Virus record (IMG/VR): IMGVR_UViG_3300045579_000147
Location: 1 to 37,671 of that record
Source of the DNA: a virus
Strand: one strand, 5' to 3'
Length of the DNA: 37,671 nt
The notes under the pieces were generated by a model that was not told the DNA's origin, made no database searches, and worked only from the letters and a program-made list of their open reading frames with translations. The translations under genes were made by a program, and so were the position numbers. Below, in pieces: positions 13,960-22,077 of the stretch (position 1 is the first letter of the stretch; each line of letters begins with the position of its first letter).

Positions 13960-14218
13960 TGGCCGGTGTGATCGTGGGCATGGCTGCCCCGCTGGTGGAG
14001 GCTGTCATCACAGCCCGGATTGCCAGGACGTTCATTGCCCTGGTCGACCAAATTCGCGCACTGATCACGTCACACATTTTGAGCCTACGAGTGCTTTCCA
14101 TTGGATCTGGGGTGCTGTGTTTGCGATTGGGTTTTTTGCCTTGATTGCCTTGCTTCAGGAGCTTGATGAGCGCCAAGCAGAACGAGGAGTGGAGCATGCC
14201 GAGCAATGCAACCCCTGA
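13931..14218 (+). CDS. Hypothetical Cys/His-rich membrane protein (copy 2 N-terminus)
   Basis: 95 aa. MNDWSCCNPV is followed by a Cys/His-rich run (RCDRGHGCPAGGGCHHSPDC) and then a transmembrane helix (WIWGAVFAIGFFALIALL) with a charged tail (QELDERQAERG). The Cys/His cluster could bind metal, or the middle could be out of frame: another frame here reads as a hydrophobic stretch. It overlaps the next gene by 53 nt. Function unknown. Confidence 0.45.
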   Translation: MNDWSCCNPVGRCDRGHGCPAGGGCHHSPDCQDVHCPGRPNSRTDHVTHFEPTSAFHWIWGAVFAIGFFALIALLQELDERQAERGVEHAEQCNP

Positions 14219-14333
14219 TCAATCCCCAATGCCCCGGCTGCGCATTACCGCGCGACAGGTTCATCGCACCTTGCAGATCGCGGGCGCTGTATGCGGCACG
14301 GCGCTTTTGATCCTGTTTTTCACACGGCACTGA
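14166..14333 (+). CDS. Small tail-anchored membrane protein
   Basis: 55 aa. AGGAG lies 4 nt before ATG 14166. Polar N-terminus, then ARQVHRTLQIAGAVCGTALL and ILFFTRH at the end: a single C-terminal membrane helix. An alternative start at 14196 also has a purine-rich upstream. No family recognised. Confidence 0.55.
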   Translation: MSAKQNEEWSMPSNATPDQSPMPRLRITARQVHRTLQIAGAVCGTALLILFFTRH

Positions 14334-14335
14334 TC

Positions 14336-14668
14336 ATGCAGATCAATAGCGTCCCTCAGAACCTGCCGCTCATGCAGTACAGCGGCACGCTGATCCGCCC
14401 AGCGGAGGCCCGCATGCGAATGCTGGACGGCCAACTGGCCGTGCCGGTGCTGTGCATGGACATCGAGCTGGACAACGCGCTGCACCACACGATGCACGTG
14501 GAGCAGCCCTTCCCGCCCGATCACCACAAGCAAGCCAATGCCGCAGCGCATCGCCTCAAAAAGGGCGTTCGCGTGACGGTGCAGGTGCCCATGCTTGATC
14601 TTCACCTGGTGGCACGCAATGCCGCCCATATCCACGTCATCAAACCTTCAGAGGAGCAACTTTCATGA
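14336..14668 (+). CDS. Hypothetical beta-rich protein, possibly OB-fold
   Basis: 110 aa from ATG 14336, 2 nt after the previous stop. Alternating hydrophobic strands (LMQYSGTLIRPAEARM, VPVLCMDIELDN, RVTVQVPMLDLHLVARNAAH) resemble small OB-fold nucleic-acid-binding proteins of phage accessory operons; this is a shape argument only. Coupled to the MazG-like gene by ATGA. Confidence 0.65.
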   Translation: MQINSVPQNLPLMQYSGTLIRPAEARMRMLDGQLAVPVLCMDIELDNALHHTMHVEQPFPPDHHKQANAAAHRLKKGVRVTVQVPMLDLHLVARNAAHIHVIKPSEEQLS

Positions 14669-15063
14669 GTTACGAATTTCAGACTGACCTTATTCGCATC
14701 GGCGCTGCCACGCTCAAGCGTGAGTGCCACGGTGCGGCATTTCACAGCGGCTGGTGGACCAACCCCAAGACTGGCGAAGACCCGCGAGCCAACCCGCTGT
14801 GCTTCAGCAACAAGCTGATGCTGATCGTCTCGGAGGTTTCCGAGGCCATGGAGGGTGATCGCAAGGGCCTGAAGGATGACAAGTTGCCACATCGAGACAT
14901 GCGCGAGGTGGAGTTGGCAGACGCTGTCATTCGGATCTTTGACCTGGCGGGTGCCTATGCCCTGGACATCGAGGGCGCCATTGTGGAGAAGCTGCAATTC
15001 AACCAGGTGCGGCCGGACCACAAGATGGCCACCAGGGCCCTTGAGGGCGGGAAGGCGTACTGA
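14665..15063 (+). CDS. MazG-like NTP pyrophosphohydrolase
   Basis: 132 aa, all-alpha. Metal-binding acidic motifs of the MazG/dUTPase-2 superfamily are visible: LIVSEVSEAMEGDR (E-x-x-E-type helix, ~residues 53-66) and EVELADAVIRIFDLAG (E-x-x-D, ~83-98), then EKLQFNQVRPDHK, where the Asn and basic residues close the site. Such enzymes hydrolyse nucleoside triphosphates or (p)ppGpp-related nucleotides. In phages they adjust nucleotide pools or blunt stringent and retron-type defence signalling. Substrate cannot be inferred from this sequence. Confidence 0.8.
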   Translation: MSYEFQTDLIRIGAATLKRECHGAAFHSGWWTNPKTGEDPRANPLCFSNKLMLIVSEVSEAMEGDRKGLKDDKLPHRDMREVELADAVIRIFDLAGAYALDIEGAIVEKLQFNQVRPDHKMATRALEGGKAY

Positions 15064-15065
15064 GT

Positions 15066-15350
15066 ATGGCCGAGGTCATCATCACCCTGTCCGATACGCC
15101 CAAGGGCGGCGTGTCCATTCACACCAACTTCAGGCCCGCCATTGGCGCGCCCTGCACCAATGCGCAGTCGGCTGCGTTGGACATCATCAGCCGCACCAAG
15201 CGCGAATGGGGCATGGACGTGCCTTTGCTGAGCGAGGTGGACATCGATGCGGTTCATCGCAACCGCGCTCAGTCTCGCGCCGAAAAAATCGACCCTGAAA
15301 CCATTGTCCGTCTGCAAGACATTGGGCGCGGTCCTGAGAGGGGGCGCTGA
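15066..15350 (+). CDS. Conserved phage hypothetical protein
   Basis: 94 aa. The N-terminal half (GGVSIHTNFRPAIGAPCTNA followed by QSAALDIISRTKREWG) is a pattern I recognise from many prophage accessory operons without a known function. It starts 3 nt after the MazG-like stop and ends overlapping the next start. Confidence 0.7.
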   Translation: MAEVIITLSDTPKGGVSIHTNFRPAIGAPCTNAQSAALDIISRTKREWGMDVPLLSEVDIDAVHRNRAQSRAEKIDPETIVRLQDIGRGPERGR

Positions 15351-15532
15351 TGGGGCAGATTATTTCAATCGAGCGCATCAGGCGCGAGGCCCGCGAAGCT
15401 GCTCAGCAAGGCCTGGATTTGGAATCTTGCTGCCCATACCCGCTGGACAGTGATGCGGGCGGGGCTTTTGTCTGGCACTTTGCGCATGCTCAGCAAGAAA
15501 TGCGTGAGCAGGCGCCGGAGGGTGTGGCATGA
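15350..15532 (+). CDS. RMF/CrpP-like small protein
   Basis: 60 aa. The layout A-x-x-G...CCPYPLDSDAGGAFVWHF resembles ribosome modulation factor and the CrpP family, in which a helix is followed by C-P-Y and an aromatic helix. RMF dimerises ribosomes into 100S particles. Whether this protein binds ribosomes is an inference from a short motif. It overlaps the following gene by 4 nt (ATGA). Confidence 0.55.
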   Translation: MGQIISIERIRREAREAAQQGLDLESCCPYPLDSDAGGAFVWHFAHAQQEMREQAPEGVA

Positions 15533-15816
15533 CTTCGCTTGCGCTTTTGGTCAGTACCTTTTGCCTGGTGTTTTTTCTGGGCCTGCAAAGCCAGCTGGTG
15601 AACAACGGCCATCGCATGGGCGCTTTCCTCAATTCGCTGGCCATCGGAGCCTCCAACTTGGTACTGTTCAAGCTCGCCCCTGATGCCACCGGCTGGGAGG
15701 TGGTGGCTTATCTGGCCGGAGGGCCATTTGGCATTGTGGCCAGCATGTTCTTTTATCGCTGGCTGCACGGTCGTGTTGCCACTCAAAACGATGTTTTTTG
15801 GAGGGCGCCATTGTGA
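15529..15816 (+). CDS. Three-helix inner-membrane protein
   Basis: 95 aa. Hydrophobic helices at ~1-20 (LALLVSTFCLVFFLGL), ~30-50 (GAFLNSLAIGASNLVLFKL) and ~58-78 (VVAYLAGGPFGIVASMFFY), ending in a basic tail. It is in the early rightward operon and not in the lysis cluster, so a holin role is unlikely. It ends with a GTGA overlap with the next start. Confidence 0.65.
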   Translation: MTSLALLVSTFCLVFFLGLQSQLVNNGHRMGAFLNSLAIGASNLVLFKLAPDATGWEVVAYLAGGPFGIVASMFFYRWLHGRVATQNDVFWRAPL

Positions 15817-16355
15817 CCGGCACACCATACAAACCGCGCCTGGGCAGCCTGCCTGCTCAGTGCATCAATTTTTTCCGCATGAATCCAGACGAGGAGCTGA
15901 GCCTGGATGACATTGCGGACAAATTTAGCGCTTCGCGCGCCAACATCCACACCCTGCTGTCTTTGGCGCGAGACGCAGGCCTGCTTGATCGCTATCGTAG
16001 CCCCGATGGCGAATACATCTACACGGCAGGCAAAAAGATTGGTGCTGCTGATGGCGTAGACATTGATGCTGTGCATGACGCCAAATCCTCAGGGCGCCAA
16101 CGTGCGGCGGCATCCGAGTTGCCGGATCCGGACAAGGTTCAGATTGATGAGCACATACCGATGCCGGGATCGATCAAGCGCGACTGGATCCCTTTGCTGC
16201 GCCGCCTGGGTGTTGGCCACAGCGCCGCCCTGCCCTATGCGGCCCGTTACACCCTGAGCCGAGACATCACCCTAGCCAAAAAAGATGGGCTGGGCCAATA
16301 CACGCTGCGCGCCGATGCCGCCAAAGAGTCGGTGCGCGTGTGGCGCATTTCCTGA
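15813..16355 (+). CDS. Winged-helix DNA-binding protein
   Basis: 180 aa from GTG 15813, overlapping the previous TGA, with GGAGG upstream. An N-terminal wHTH (NFFRMNPDEELSLDDIADKF, SASRANIHTLLSLARDAGLL, then DGEYIYTAG as wing). The C-terminal half (LPYAARYTLSRDITLAKKDG...YTLRADAAKESVRVWRI) looks like a second small DNA-binding or oligomerisation domain. It precedes the parB-like gene and may regulate it or act with it. Confidence 0.68.
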   Translation: MTGTPYKPRLGSLPAQCINFFRMNPDEELSLDDIADKFSASRANIHTLLSLARDAGLLDRYRSPDGEYIYTAGKKIGAADGVDIDAVHDAKSSGRQRAAASELPDPDKVQIDEHIPMPGSIKRDWIPLLRRLGVGHSAALPYAARYTLSRDITLAKKDGLGQYTLRADAAKESVRVWRIS

Positions 16356-16379
16356 TCGCAACCTTCAACCGGAGTCATC

Positions 16380-18476
16380 ATGCAAACCTCAGAATTCAAA
16401 TCACTTCAGCTGGCCCTGATCGAATCCAGCCTGACCAATCCGCGTAAGACCTTCAACGAAGCCAAGCTGAGCGAACTTAGCATCAGCATTCAGGCCAGCG
16501 GGGTGCATCAGCCCATCCTGGTGCGGCCGCTACCAGCATCGCGCGTGGCAGAGACCAGCATCGATGCCAGCACGGGAAAGCCTCGCAAGGTCAAACCAGC
16601 TTACGAGGTGGTGTGTGGCGAGCGTCGGTACCGGGCCAGCAAGATGGCGGGGTTTGAGAGCATTCCGGCCCTGGTGCGGGATCTGAGCGACAGCCAGGTA
16701 CTGGAGATTCAGATTGTTGAGAACCTCCAGCGCGATGATCTGTCTGAATTGGAGGAGGCCGAGGGTTATGAGGCCTTGATGCAGCACAGCGGCCTGACGG
16801 CTGACCAGGTGGGCGAGAAGATTGGCAAGAGCCGAAGCTATGTGTACGGCAGGCTCAAGCTGCTCGACCTGTGCCAGGAGGCGCGCGGAGGTTTACGCGA
16901 TCGCACCATTGATGCCAGTCGGGCGCTGTTGGTGGCACGCATCCCGGATCACAAATTGCAGATCAAGGCGATGAAGGAGATTCTGAGTGGGGGCAGCTAC
17001 TACACCAATGAACCGCTGTCCTACCGCAGAGCGGCCGAGCATGTGCAGCGCAATTACATGCTCAAGCTCAGTGAGGCGACATTCAAGATCACGGCCGCAG
17101 ACCTTGTGCCAGATGCGGGCAGCTGTAAAACCTGCACCAAGCGCACCGGGCATGACCCCGATCTTTTTAGCGACGTCAAGGGTGCAGATGTCTGTACCGA
17201 TCCTGTGTGTTTTCACAAAAAGGAGGAGGCACACGTCGCGCTGAAAGTCGAGGAGGCCAAGGCCAAGGGCCAGACGGTGATCATTGGCAAAGAGGCGCTG
17301 GAGTTGGCGCAGAACACCTATGGCAACACCAAATTCAAAGGCTACAAGCGCCTGGATTCGGTGGAGGATAGCCCAGCCGATGTTCCCTTGCGAAAACTCA
17401 TTGGCGCTCAAATGAAGGCCCAGGGCATCAAGCCGGTCATGATTGAACACCCCACCAAAAAAGGCGAGATGGTGGAGTGTTTGCCCAATGAAGTAGCTGG
17501 CAAGCTGCTCAAGGCGCTGGAGGGGCAGGCTGCGGCCGCCAAAGAGGTGAGCAAAGAGGTCAAGGCTTTGATGGATGACAAAAAAGCCAAGGCAGAAGCG
17601 AAGGCCAAGGACCAATTCGAGAAACAGTGGCGCGCAGCGCTGCTCCGTGACGCCTGGAGCGAGGTGCGTGACGATGCCGGCATCAAGGCCTTCAACGCCG
17701 AGGTGCATCGCTACCTGGTGGTGCAGGCGGCGCACGGCCTGAGTACCGATAACGCGAGTGCGATCTGCGAAATCCTGAATTTGGGCAAGGTCTCGCCCAT
17801 CTCGGCGGTGGTGGATTTTGCGAAAGAGACGCCCAGCCCGGATGCTTTGCACCTTCTGATCATCATGCAATCCGATTCGGGCGCTTTTCAGTATTCCTTC
17901 CGCGATCAAAAAGCCAATGAGGGGCTGATGCTTGTTGCGGGCAATGTGTTTGGCGATCAATTGGCCAGTGTGATCAAGGAAATCAAGCTCGAAACCAAGG
18001 CCAAGGTTTGGCCAAAGCCCGAAAAATCGCCTTCTGCCAACGGCCCCGCTGCGCGCGCTAAGAAGGGTGCGGGGGGAAAGGGTCCCAAGAAACCTGGACG
18101 CTCCGCTGCGCATTTGTCTGCCGAGGAAGCGACATTAGGCATCGCTGAAGCGATGCAGGGCTTGGAGGGGTCGGCTTCTGCGCCTGAGGGCGCAGTGGCG
18201 CCGACCGTCTCGGCCGAGGCGTGGCCTTTCCCCAAGTCAAAGGAGGATCGGGCAAAGGCCGAAGAGGCCAGCAAGAAAGCCGTGGGGGCGCTTCCGCTTT
18301 ATGACAAGGCGGTGGAGCTTGTCACCAAAGAGCAAAAAGCCAGCAAACGTCTGCTCAAAGAGGGCCTGGGCATTGGCCAGGACAAGGCCCAGGCTTTGCT
18401 GGTGGAGTTGGAGACGAATGGCGTGGTGAGCGCGGTCGACGAATCGCGCAATCGCAGGGTGCTGGTGGCGGCATGA
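16380..18476 (+). CDS. ParB-like protein with C-terminal FtsK-gamma-like domain
   Basis: 698 aa. N-terminal ParB/Spo0J domain: NPRKTF (20-25), GERRYRAS (80-87), ENLQRDDLSELEEAEGY (~114-130), followed by the HTH LTADQVGEKIGKSRSYVYG (~139-157). A Cys cluster (CKTC...CTDPVC, ~250-277) may bind zinc. A long helical, Lys/Ala-rich linker leads to residues ~638-698, where LYDKAVELVTKEQKASKRLL, LGIGQDKAQALLVELETNG and VVSAVDESRNRRVLV match the winged-helix gamma domain of FtsK, which reads GGGNAGGG octamers. No ParA is present. It may organise or segregate the genome, or regulate genes; length far exceeds the usual ~300 aa ParB. Confidence 0.85.
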   Translation: MQTSEFKSLQLALIESSLTNPRKTFNEAKLSELSISIQASGVHQPILVRPLPASRVAETSIDASTGKPRKVKPAYEVVCGERRYRASKMAGFESIPALVRDLSDSQVLEIQIVENLQRDDLSELEEAEGYEALMQHSGLTADQVGEKIGKSRSYVYGRLKLLDLCQEARGGLRDRTIDASRALLVARIPDHKLQIKAMKEILSGGSYYTNEPLSYRRAAEHVQRNYMLKLSEATFKITAADLVPDAGSCKTCTKRTGHDPDLFSDVKGADVCTDPVCFHKKEEAHVALKVEEAKAKGQTVIIGKEALELAQNTYGNTKFKGYKRLDSVEDSPADVPLRKLIGAQMKAQGIKPVMIEHPTKKGEMVECLPNEVAGKLLKALEGQAAAAKEVSKEVKALMDDKKAKAEAKAKDQFEKQWRAALLRDAWSEVRDDAGIKAFNAEVHRYLVVQAAHGLSTDNASAICEILNLGKVSPISAVVDFAKETPSPDALHLLIIMQSDSGAFQYSFRDQKANEGLMLVAGNVFGDQLASVIKEIKLETKAKVWPKPEKSPSANGPAARAKKGAGGKGPKKPGRSAAHLSAEEATLGIAEAMQGLEGSASAPEGAVAPTVSAEAWPFPKSKEDRAKAEEASKKAVGALPLYDKAVELVTKEQKASKRLLKEGLGIGQDKAQALLVELETNGVVSAVDESRNRRVLVAA

Positions 18477-18976
18477 GCAAGAACAAAAAACCGCGCAAGG
18501 CTTATCGGCCGCGTCAGATTGCCATCAATACCCTGGAGGTGGCACTGCATCGAGCGGCCAAGCCTACGCCCTCTGACCGCGCCGAGGTGCTGGCCAAGCT
18601 CGCTGATGCGGTGAAGGATTTGTGCTCTGGCGTGGCCACCGAGTTCGATTGGTCAATTGCTTCGGGCTCGTTGGAGCTCGCACTGGCCATTGAGCGCCAG
18701 GGCATTGTGCGAGGCATGGGTGAGCACCTGGCGAGCATCCAGGAGGTGCTGCAGGCCATTTATGACCGCTGCCGCCTGCCTGCGATGTGGCTGCGCCCTG
18801 TCTTGAGCATGCAGGAGGTCGAAGCATTGCGTTTGCTTCTGGAGTTGCACAGCTTTCAGGTTGAGCAGCTTGGACGAACGGAATTGCTGCAGGCGGTGGC
18901 CATGGCCACCAAGACGGTGACCGCCCAAGGCCATCAGGCCACTGTGGTGCGAGATCTTGAAAGGATGGCGGCATGA
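18473..18976 (+). CDS. Conserved helical hypothetical protein after parB
   Basis: 167 aa, ATGA overlaps with parB-like and the next gene. Basic N-terminus (MSKNKKPRKAYRPR) followed by an all-helical body (LALAIERQGIVRGMGEHLAS, LRLLLELHSFQVEQL). I recognise it as a frequent neighbour of phage parB-like genes; no function known. Confidence 0.72.
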   Translation: MSKNKKPRKAYRPRQIAINTLEVALHRAAKPTPSDRAEVLAKLADAVKDLCSGVATEFDWSIASGSLELALAIERQGIVRGMGEHLASIQEVLQAIYDRCRLPAMWLRPVLSMQEVEALRLLLELHSFQVEQLGRTELLQAVAMATKTVTAQGHQATVVRDLERMAA

Positions 18977-19182
18977 GAGACGGTCCAACCGAAACCATTG
19001 AAATTGCCTGCGAAGTTCGCCGTGAGACGGACAAGGCCTGGCTGATCTTTGATGGCATCAAAGAGGTCTGGATTGCGCGATCGCAGATCTCCGACCAGGT
19101 GGAAGAGGCGGGGCTTTTCGGTCGCAAGGTGACGAGCATTTTCATACCCGTGTGGCTGGCCACGGAGAAAGGGTTGGTATGA
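18973..19182 (+). CDS. Small beta-barrel-like hypothetical protein
   Basis: 69 aa. IEIACEVRRETDKAWLIFDG then KEVWIARSQISD and a terminal SIFIPVWLATEKGLV give a compact all-beta pattern common in phage early operons (companion of parB-like and replication genes). ATGA overlaps on both sides. No function known. Confidence 0.7.
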   Translation: MRDGPTETIEIACEVRRETDKAWLIFDGIKEVWIARSQISDQVEEAGLFGRKVTSIFIPVWLATEKGLV

Positions 19183-19955
19183 CGGAGCAAGAAAAAAACG
19201 TGATGCGGCAGGCCCTGGAGTCGCTGAAAAATTTGGCCTCCGATCTTGGGAAGATTGAAGATGAGGTGCCGTCAATTGCGGCGCTTGAAGGCATCATTGA
19301 TCAGCAGTCAACTTCGCTTGATGAATATGAATTGCGCGGCATGTTGGCGGGTCTCAAATGCTGGCCTCGATTGACTGGCGAGGAGGCTGCTGACCTGGTG
19401 CGCTTTGCAGTAACGGGTGGGCTACTTAATCAGGCAGACCAAAAACATCATCGGTTTTCACTTGGGCTTTTCACGGCCGACGAGCCGTTGTTTTGGTATC
19501 GGCCGCGCAGTGATGGCTATTACGAAGGGCCGATTCACAACGCGCAGCTCGAAAAGATTCGCAAGGAATCTGGTGCGTGGCACCCCCTCTACACCCGTGC
19601 CCAGCATGCCGCGCATTGGATGCCAATTGAACTTTGTGGTGTGGCAGAGACCATCAAAGAAGGCGCTGGATTCTGGCGCTCATGCACTGGATGCCATGAA
19701 TTAAACGAGGGCCATGACACCGGGCCATTTAGCAAGATTTTTGAGTGCGCTCTTGGGAATGGTTGCGATGAGTGCGGAGGGATCGGCGCAATCTGGGACA
19801 ACTGCGATTATGAAGATATGGCCAACTACATCGCCTCCACGCTAGAGCAGCCAGCTACGCAACCGCCACGTTTTCCCACCATGCTCCGCAAGATGTGGTC
19901 TGGTGGCGAGGTTCAGGCATGGATTGATGAAAATTGGAATGGGAGAAAAATATGA
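19179..19955 (+). CDS. Hypothetical protein with zinc-finger-like Cys pairs
   Basis: 258 aa from ATG 19179 (ATGA overlap; AAAGGG upstream). N-terminal helical domain, then a C-terminal part with SCTGCHELNEGHD and NGCDECGGIGAIWDNCDY, a C-x-x-C/C-x-x-C arrangement resembling DnaJ-type or zinc-ribbon sites. The ~60 residues between are aromatic-rich (PLFWYRPRSDGYYEGP). No family recognised. Confidence 0.65.
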   Translation: MTEQEKNVMRQALESLKNLASDLGKIEDEVPSIAALEGIIDQQSTSLDEYELRGMLAGLKCWPRLTGEEAADLVRFAVTGGLLNQADQKHHRFSLGLFTADEPLFWYRPRSDGYYEGPIHNAQLEKIRKESGAWHPLYTRAQHAAHWMPIELCGVAETIKEGAGFWRSCTGCHELNEGHDTGPFSKIFECALGNGCDECGGIGAIWDNCDYEDMANYIASTLEQPATQPPRFPTMLRKMWSGGEVQAWIDENWNGRKI

Positions 19956-20194
19956 TCGGAGCGCAACCAGAGGGCGCCATTACTGGCGTGGTGATCACTG
20001 CTGTATCCCATGAAGGGCTGAAGGTTACTGTTGACGGTAAGCCTGCCAGGCTGGCTATCTTGTCTGAAGATGGTCGCGTGATCGCCTCTGGCGACGATGT
20101 GGCCCGAGAGGCCGAGGCGGTGGCCCTCAACTGCTACCGCAACTTCCTCAAGGGCCAGGGCCATCTTCGTGTCCATGCGAAGGTGGCCAAGTGA
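19952..20194 (+). CDS. Last gene of the rightward operon, hypothetical
   Basis: 80 aa from ATG 19952, overlapping the previous stop. Beta-rich N-terminal half (GVVITAVSHEGLKVTVDG, KPARLAILSEDGRVIASG) and a helical C-terminus. No family recognised. A terminator follows 57 nt downstream. Confidence 0.65.
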   Translation: MIGAQPEGAITGVVITAVSHEGLKVTVDGKPARLAILSEDGRVIASGDDVAREAEAVALNCYRNFLKGQGHLRVHAKVAK

Positions 20195-20250
20195 AGGGGC
20201 GCCCCATCCTGTTCAGTGCCCTCTGATGTGATCGCTGCAATCCAGGTAAA

Positions 20251-20273
20251 GCCCGCCCCGAGCGGGCATTTTT
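20251..20273 (+). terminator. Intrinsic terminator of the rightward operon
   Basis: GCCCGC/GCGGGC stem with a 5-nt loop followed by ATTTTT. The remaining bases to 20376 hold a perfect -10-like TATACT at 20332-20337 without a good -35 and the recombinase ribosome binding site. Confidence 0.85.
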
Positions 20274-20376
20274 ACGCCCTGCGAAGGAGTTTATATAGAC
20301 TATCTTTCGCGCACCCGAGTGATACCCAACCTATACTTGGCGTCTTGTTTTTTGGTTCAATCATAAGGACTGCATT

Positions 20377-22032
20377 TTGACAGGTCTTGTCTACAGCTAC
20401 ACACGCTTCAGTGACCCGCGCCAAGCAGCTGGTCATAGCAGCGAGCGGCAGATGGCCTATGCCGCCAAGTGGGCCGCCGAGCATGGGCTGCTGCTGGATG
20501 ACAAGCTCTCGCTGAGGGATGAAGGCTTATCGGCCTACCACCAGCGGCACATCAAATCGGGGGCGCTGGGAGTCTTCCTGGCTGCCGTGGAGCAGGGACG
20601 AATTCCCCAGGGTTCCGTGCTGGTAGTGGAAGGGCTCGACCGCCTCTCGCGTGCCGAGCCGATTCAGGCGCAGGCCCAACTGGCGCAGATCGTGAACGCC
20701 GGCATCACTGTGGTGACGGCCAGCGACGGCAAGCAGTATAGCCGCGAGCACCTCAAGGCCAACCCCATGGATCTGGTCTATTCCCTCTTGGTCATGATCC
20801 GGGCACATGAGGAGAGCGACACCAAAAGCAAGCGCGTCATTGCGTCGATCCGCAAGCAGTGTGAGGGCTGGATGGCAGGCACCTATCGAGGCATGATCAG
20901 GAATGGCAAAGACCCCCTATGGGTGCTGCGCATCGACAACGAATGGCGACTGATCCCTGACCGGGTGAACGCAGCGCGGGAAGCCATCGCGCTGTACAAG
21001 CGTGGCCATGGTGCCACGGCCATCATCAAGAGGCTGCAGGAGGCCGGCTTATCACTCACGGGTGGTGGGCCGCAAACCCTGCAGATCTACCGGCTTATCA
21101 AGCAGCGGGCGCTGCGCGGCGACAAAGAGCTGGAGATCGACGGCGAGACCTTCCGCCTGCCGGGCTACTACCCGCCCATCCTCTCCGAGAGCGAATGGCT
21201 GGAGCTGGAATCGATCGCCAACGGCCGCGCCAGGCGCCAGGGCAAGGGCGTGGTGCCCCACATCCTCACAGGCCTGGGCATCACGGTGTGCGGCTACTGC
21301 GGCCGCGCCATGGTGGGGCAAAACATCGGCACCCGCCGAAAACATGACAGCGACCCGATCAAAGATGGGTATAGACGCCTGCATTGCACCAGCAACTCGC
21401 ATGGTGGCTGCAGCGTGTGGGGCTCGACGTCCGTGGCCCCTTTTGAGCGGGCACTAATGACCTACTGCTCCGACATCGTGAACCTGCAGGCCTTGTATGG
21501 CGCAGATCGCTCGGCTGGATCGCTGGCAGCACTGACGCACGCCAGGCAGCAGCTGGTCGACGTGGCCACCAAATTGGAGCGACTGACCGATGCCATGCTG
21601 GCCAGCAGTGAAGAAGGTGTGCCGCTGACCTTCGCCAAGCGAGCCCGCGAGCTGGAAGCCGAGCAGCAACAGTGGGAGGCTGCCATCCAAACGGCAGAGC
21701 GCGATCTGTCGGCACAGGCCCGCACCGACATCACCGGCGCGGACGAAGCATGGAAGAGCCTGGTCCAAGGCGTGGAAGCCCAAGACCATGACGCACGCCT
21801 GCAGGCCCGCCAGCTGGTGGCCGATACCTTCGAGCGCATCGTGATCTATCACCGAGGCGTGCGCCCCGGTCCCGAGGGCAAAGGGCCGATGGACATGATG
21901 CTGCTGGCCAAGGGCGGCACAGCCAGGCTGCTGCGCATCGGCCGCGATGGTGAGCTGATCATGGCCGAGAGCCTTGAGCCGCCCCAAAACGAAAAAAAGC
22001 CCTCCCACCCCGCGAGGGATGGGAGGGCTTAA
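20377..22032 (+). CDS. int: Large serine recombinase (integrase)
   Basis: 551 aa. N-terminal resolvase domain: catalytic Ser12 in YSYTRFSDPRQ, then VVEGLDRLSRAEP (~83-95) with the conserved Arg residues. A recombinase domain (~160-270) is followed by a zinc-ribbon: VCGYCGRAM near 303 and LHCTSNSHGGC near 340. A long coiled-coil region (~370-460) then modulates synapsis in this family. The start is TTG 20377 with AAGGA 7 nt upstream. It integrates the phage between attP and a host attB; no separate excisionase (RDF) gene is recognisable. Isolated, transcribed toward the late operon. Confidence 0.92.
   Translation: MTGLVYSYTRFSDPRQAAGHSSERQMAYAAKWAAEHGLLLDDKLSLRDEGLSAYHQRHIKSGALGVFLAAVEQGRIPQGSVLVVEGLDRLSRAEPIQAQAQLAQIVNAGITVVTASDGKQYSREHLKANPMDLVYSLLVMIRAHEESDTKSKRVIASIRKQCEGWMAGTYRGMIRNGKDPLWVLRIDNEWRLIPDRVNAAREAIALYKRGHGATAIIKRLQEAGLSLTGGGPQTLQIYRLIKQRALRGDKELEIDGETFRLPGYYPPILSESEWLELESIANGRARRQGKGVVPHILTGLGITVCGYCGRAMVGQNIGTRRKHDSDPIKDGYRRLHCTSNSHGGCSVWGSTSVAPFERALMTYCSDIVNLQALYGADRSAGSLAALTHARQQLVDVATKLERLTDAMLASSEEGVPLTFAKRARELEAEQQQWEAAIQTAERDLSAQARTDITGADEAWKSLVQGVEAQDHDARLQARQLVADTFERIVIYHRGVRPGPEGKGPMDMMLLAKGGTARLLRIGRDGELIMAESLEPPQNEKKPSHPARDGRA
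21990..22030. terminator. Bidirectional terminator overlapping the integrase 3' end
   Basis: An 11-bp perfect stem (21997-22007 with 22020-22030) lies inside the last codons of int. Read on the minus strand it is followed by TTTTTTT, so it terminates the leftward late operon after the methylase gene. On the plus strand it may also end int mRNA. Confidence 0.8.
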
Positions 22033-22033
22033 C

Positions 22034-22058
22034 TCCGGGTAACCTTGGAACCCCGGAA
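22034..22058. other. Candidate attP core
   Basis: Between int stop and the methylase lies TCCGGG/CCCGGA inverted arms around a 12-bp centre containing CCTTGG. Large serine recombinases use short imperfect palindromes next to int. No direct evidence; the 180 bp upstream of int are the alternative. Confidence 0.25.
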
Positions 22059-22077
22059 GGAGACAACTGCGATCAGG

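Noticed and set aside
16893-18113. 406-aa minus-strand ORF opposite parB
   Set aside because: Shadow of the strongly supported ParB-like gene; His/Gly/Leu-rich composition without motifs.
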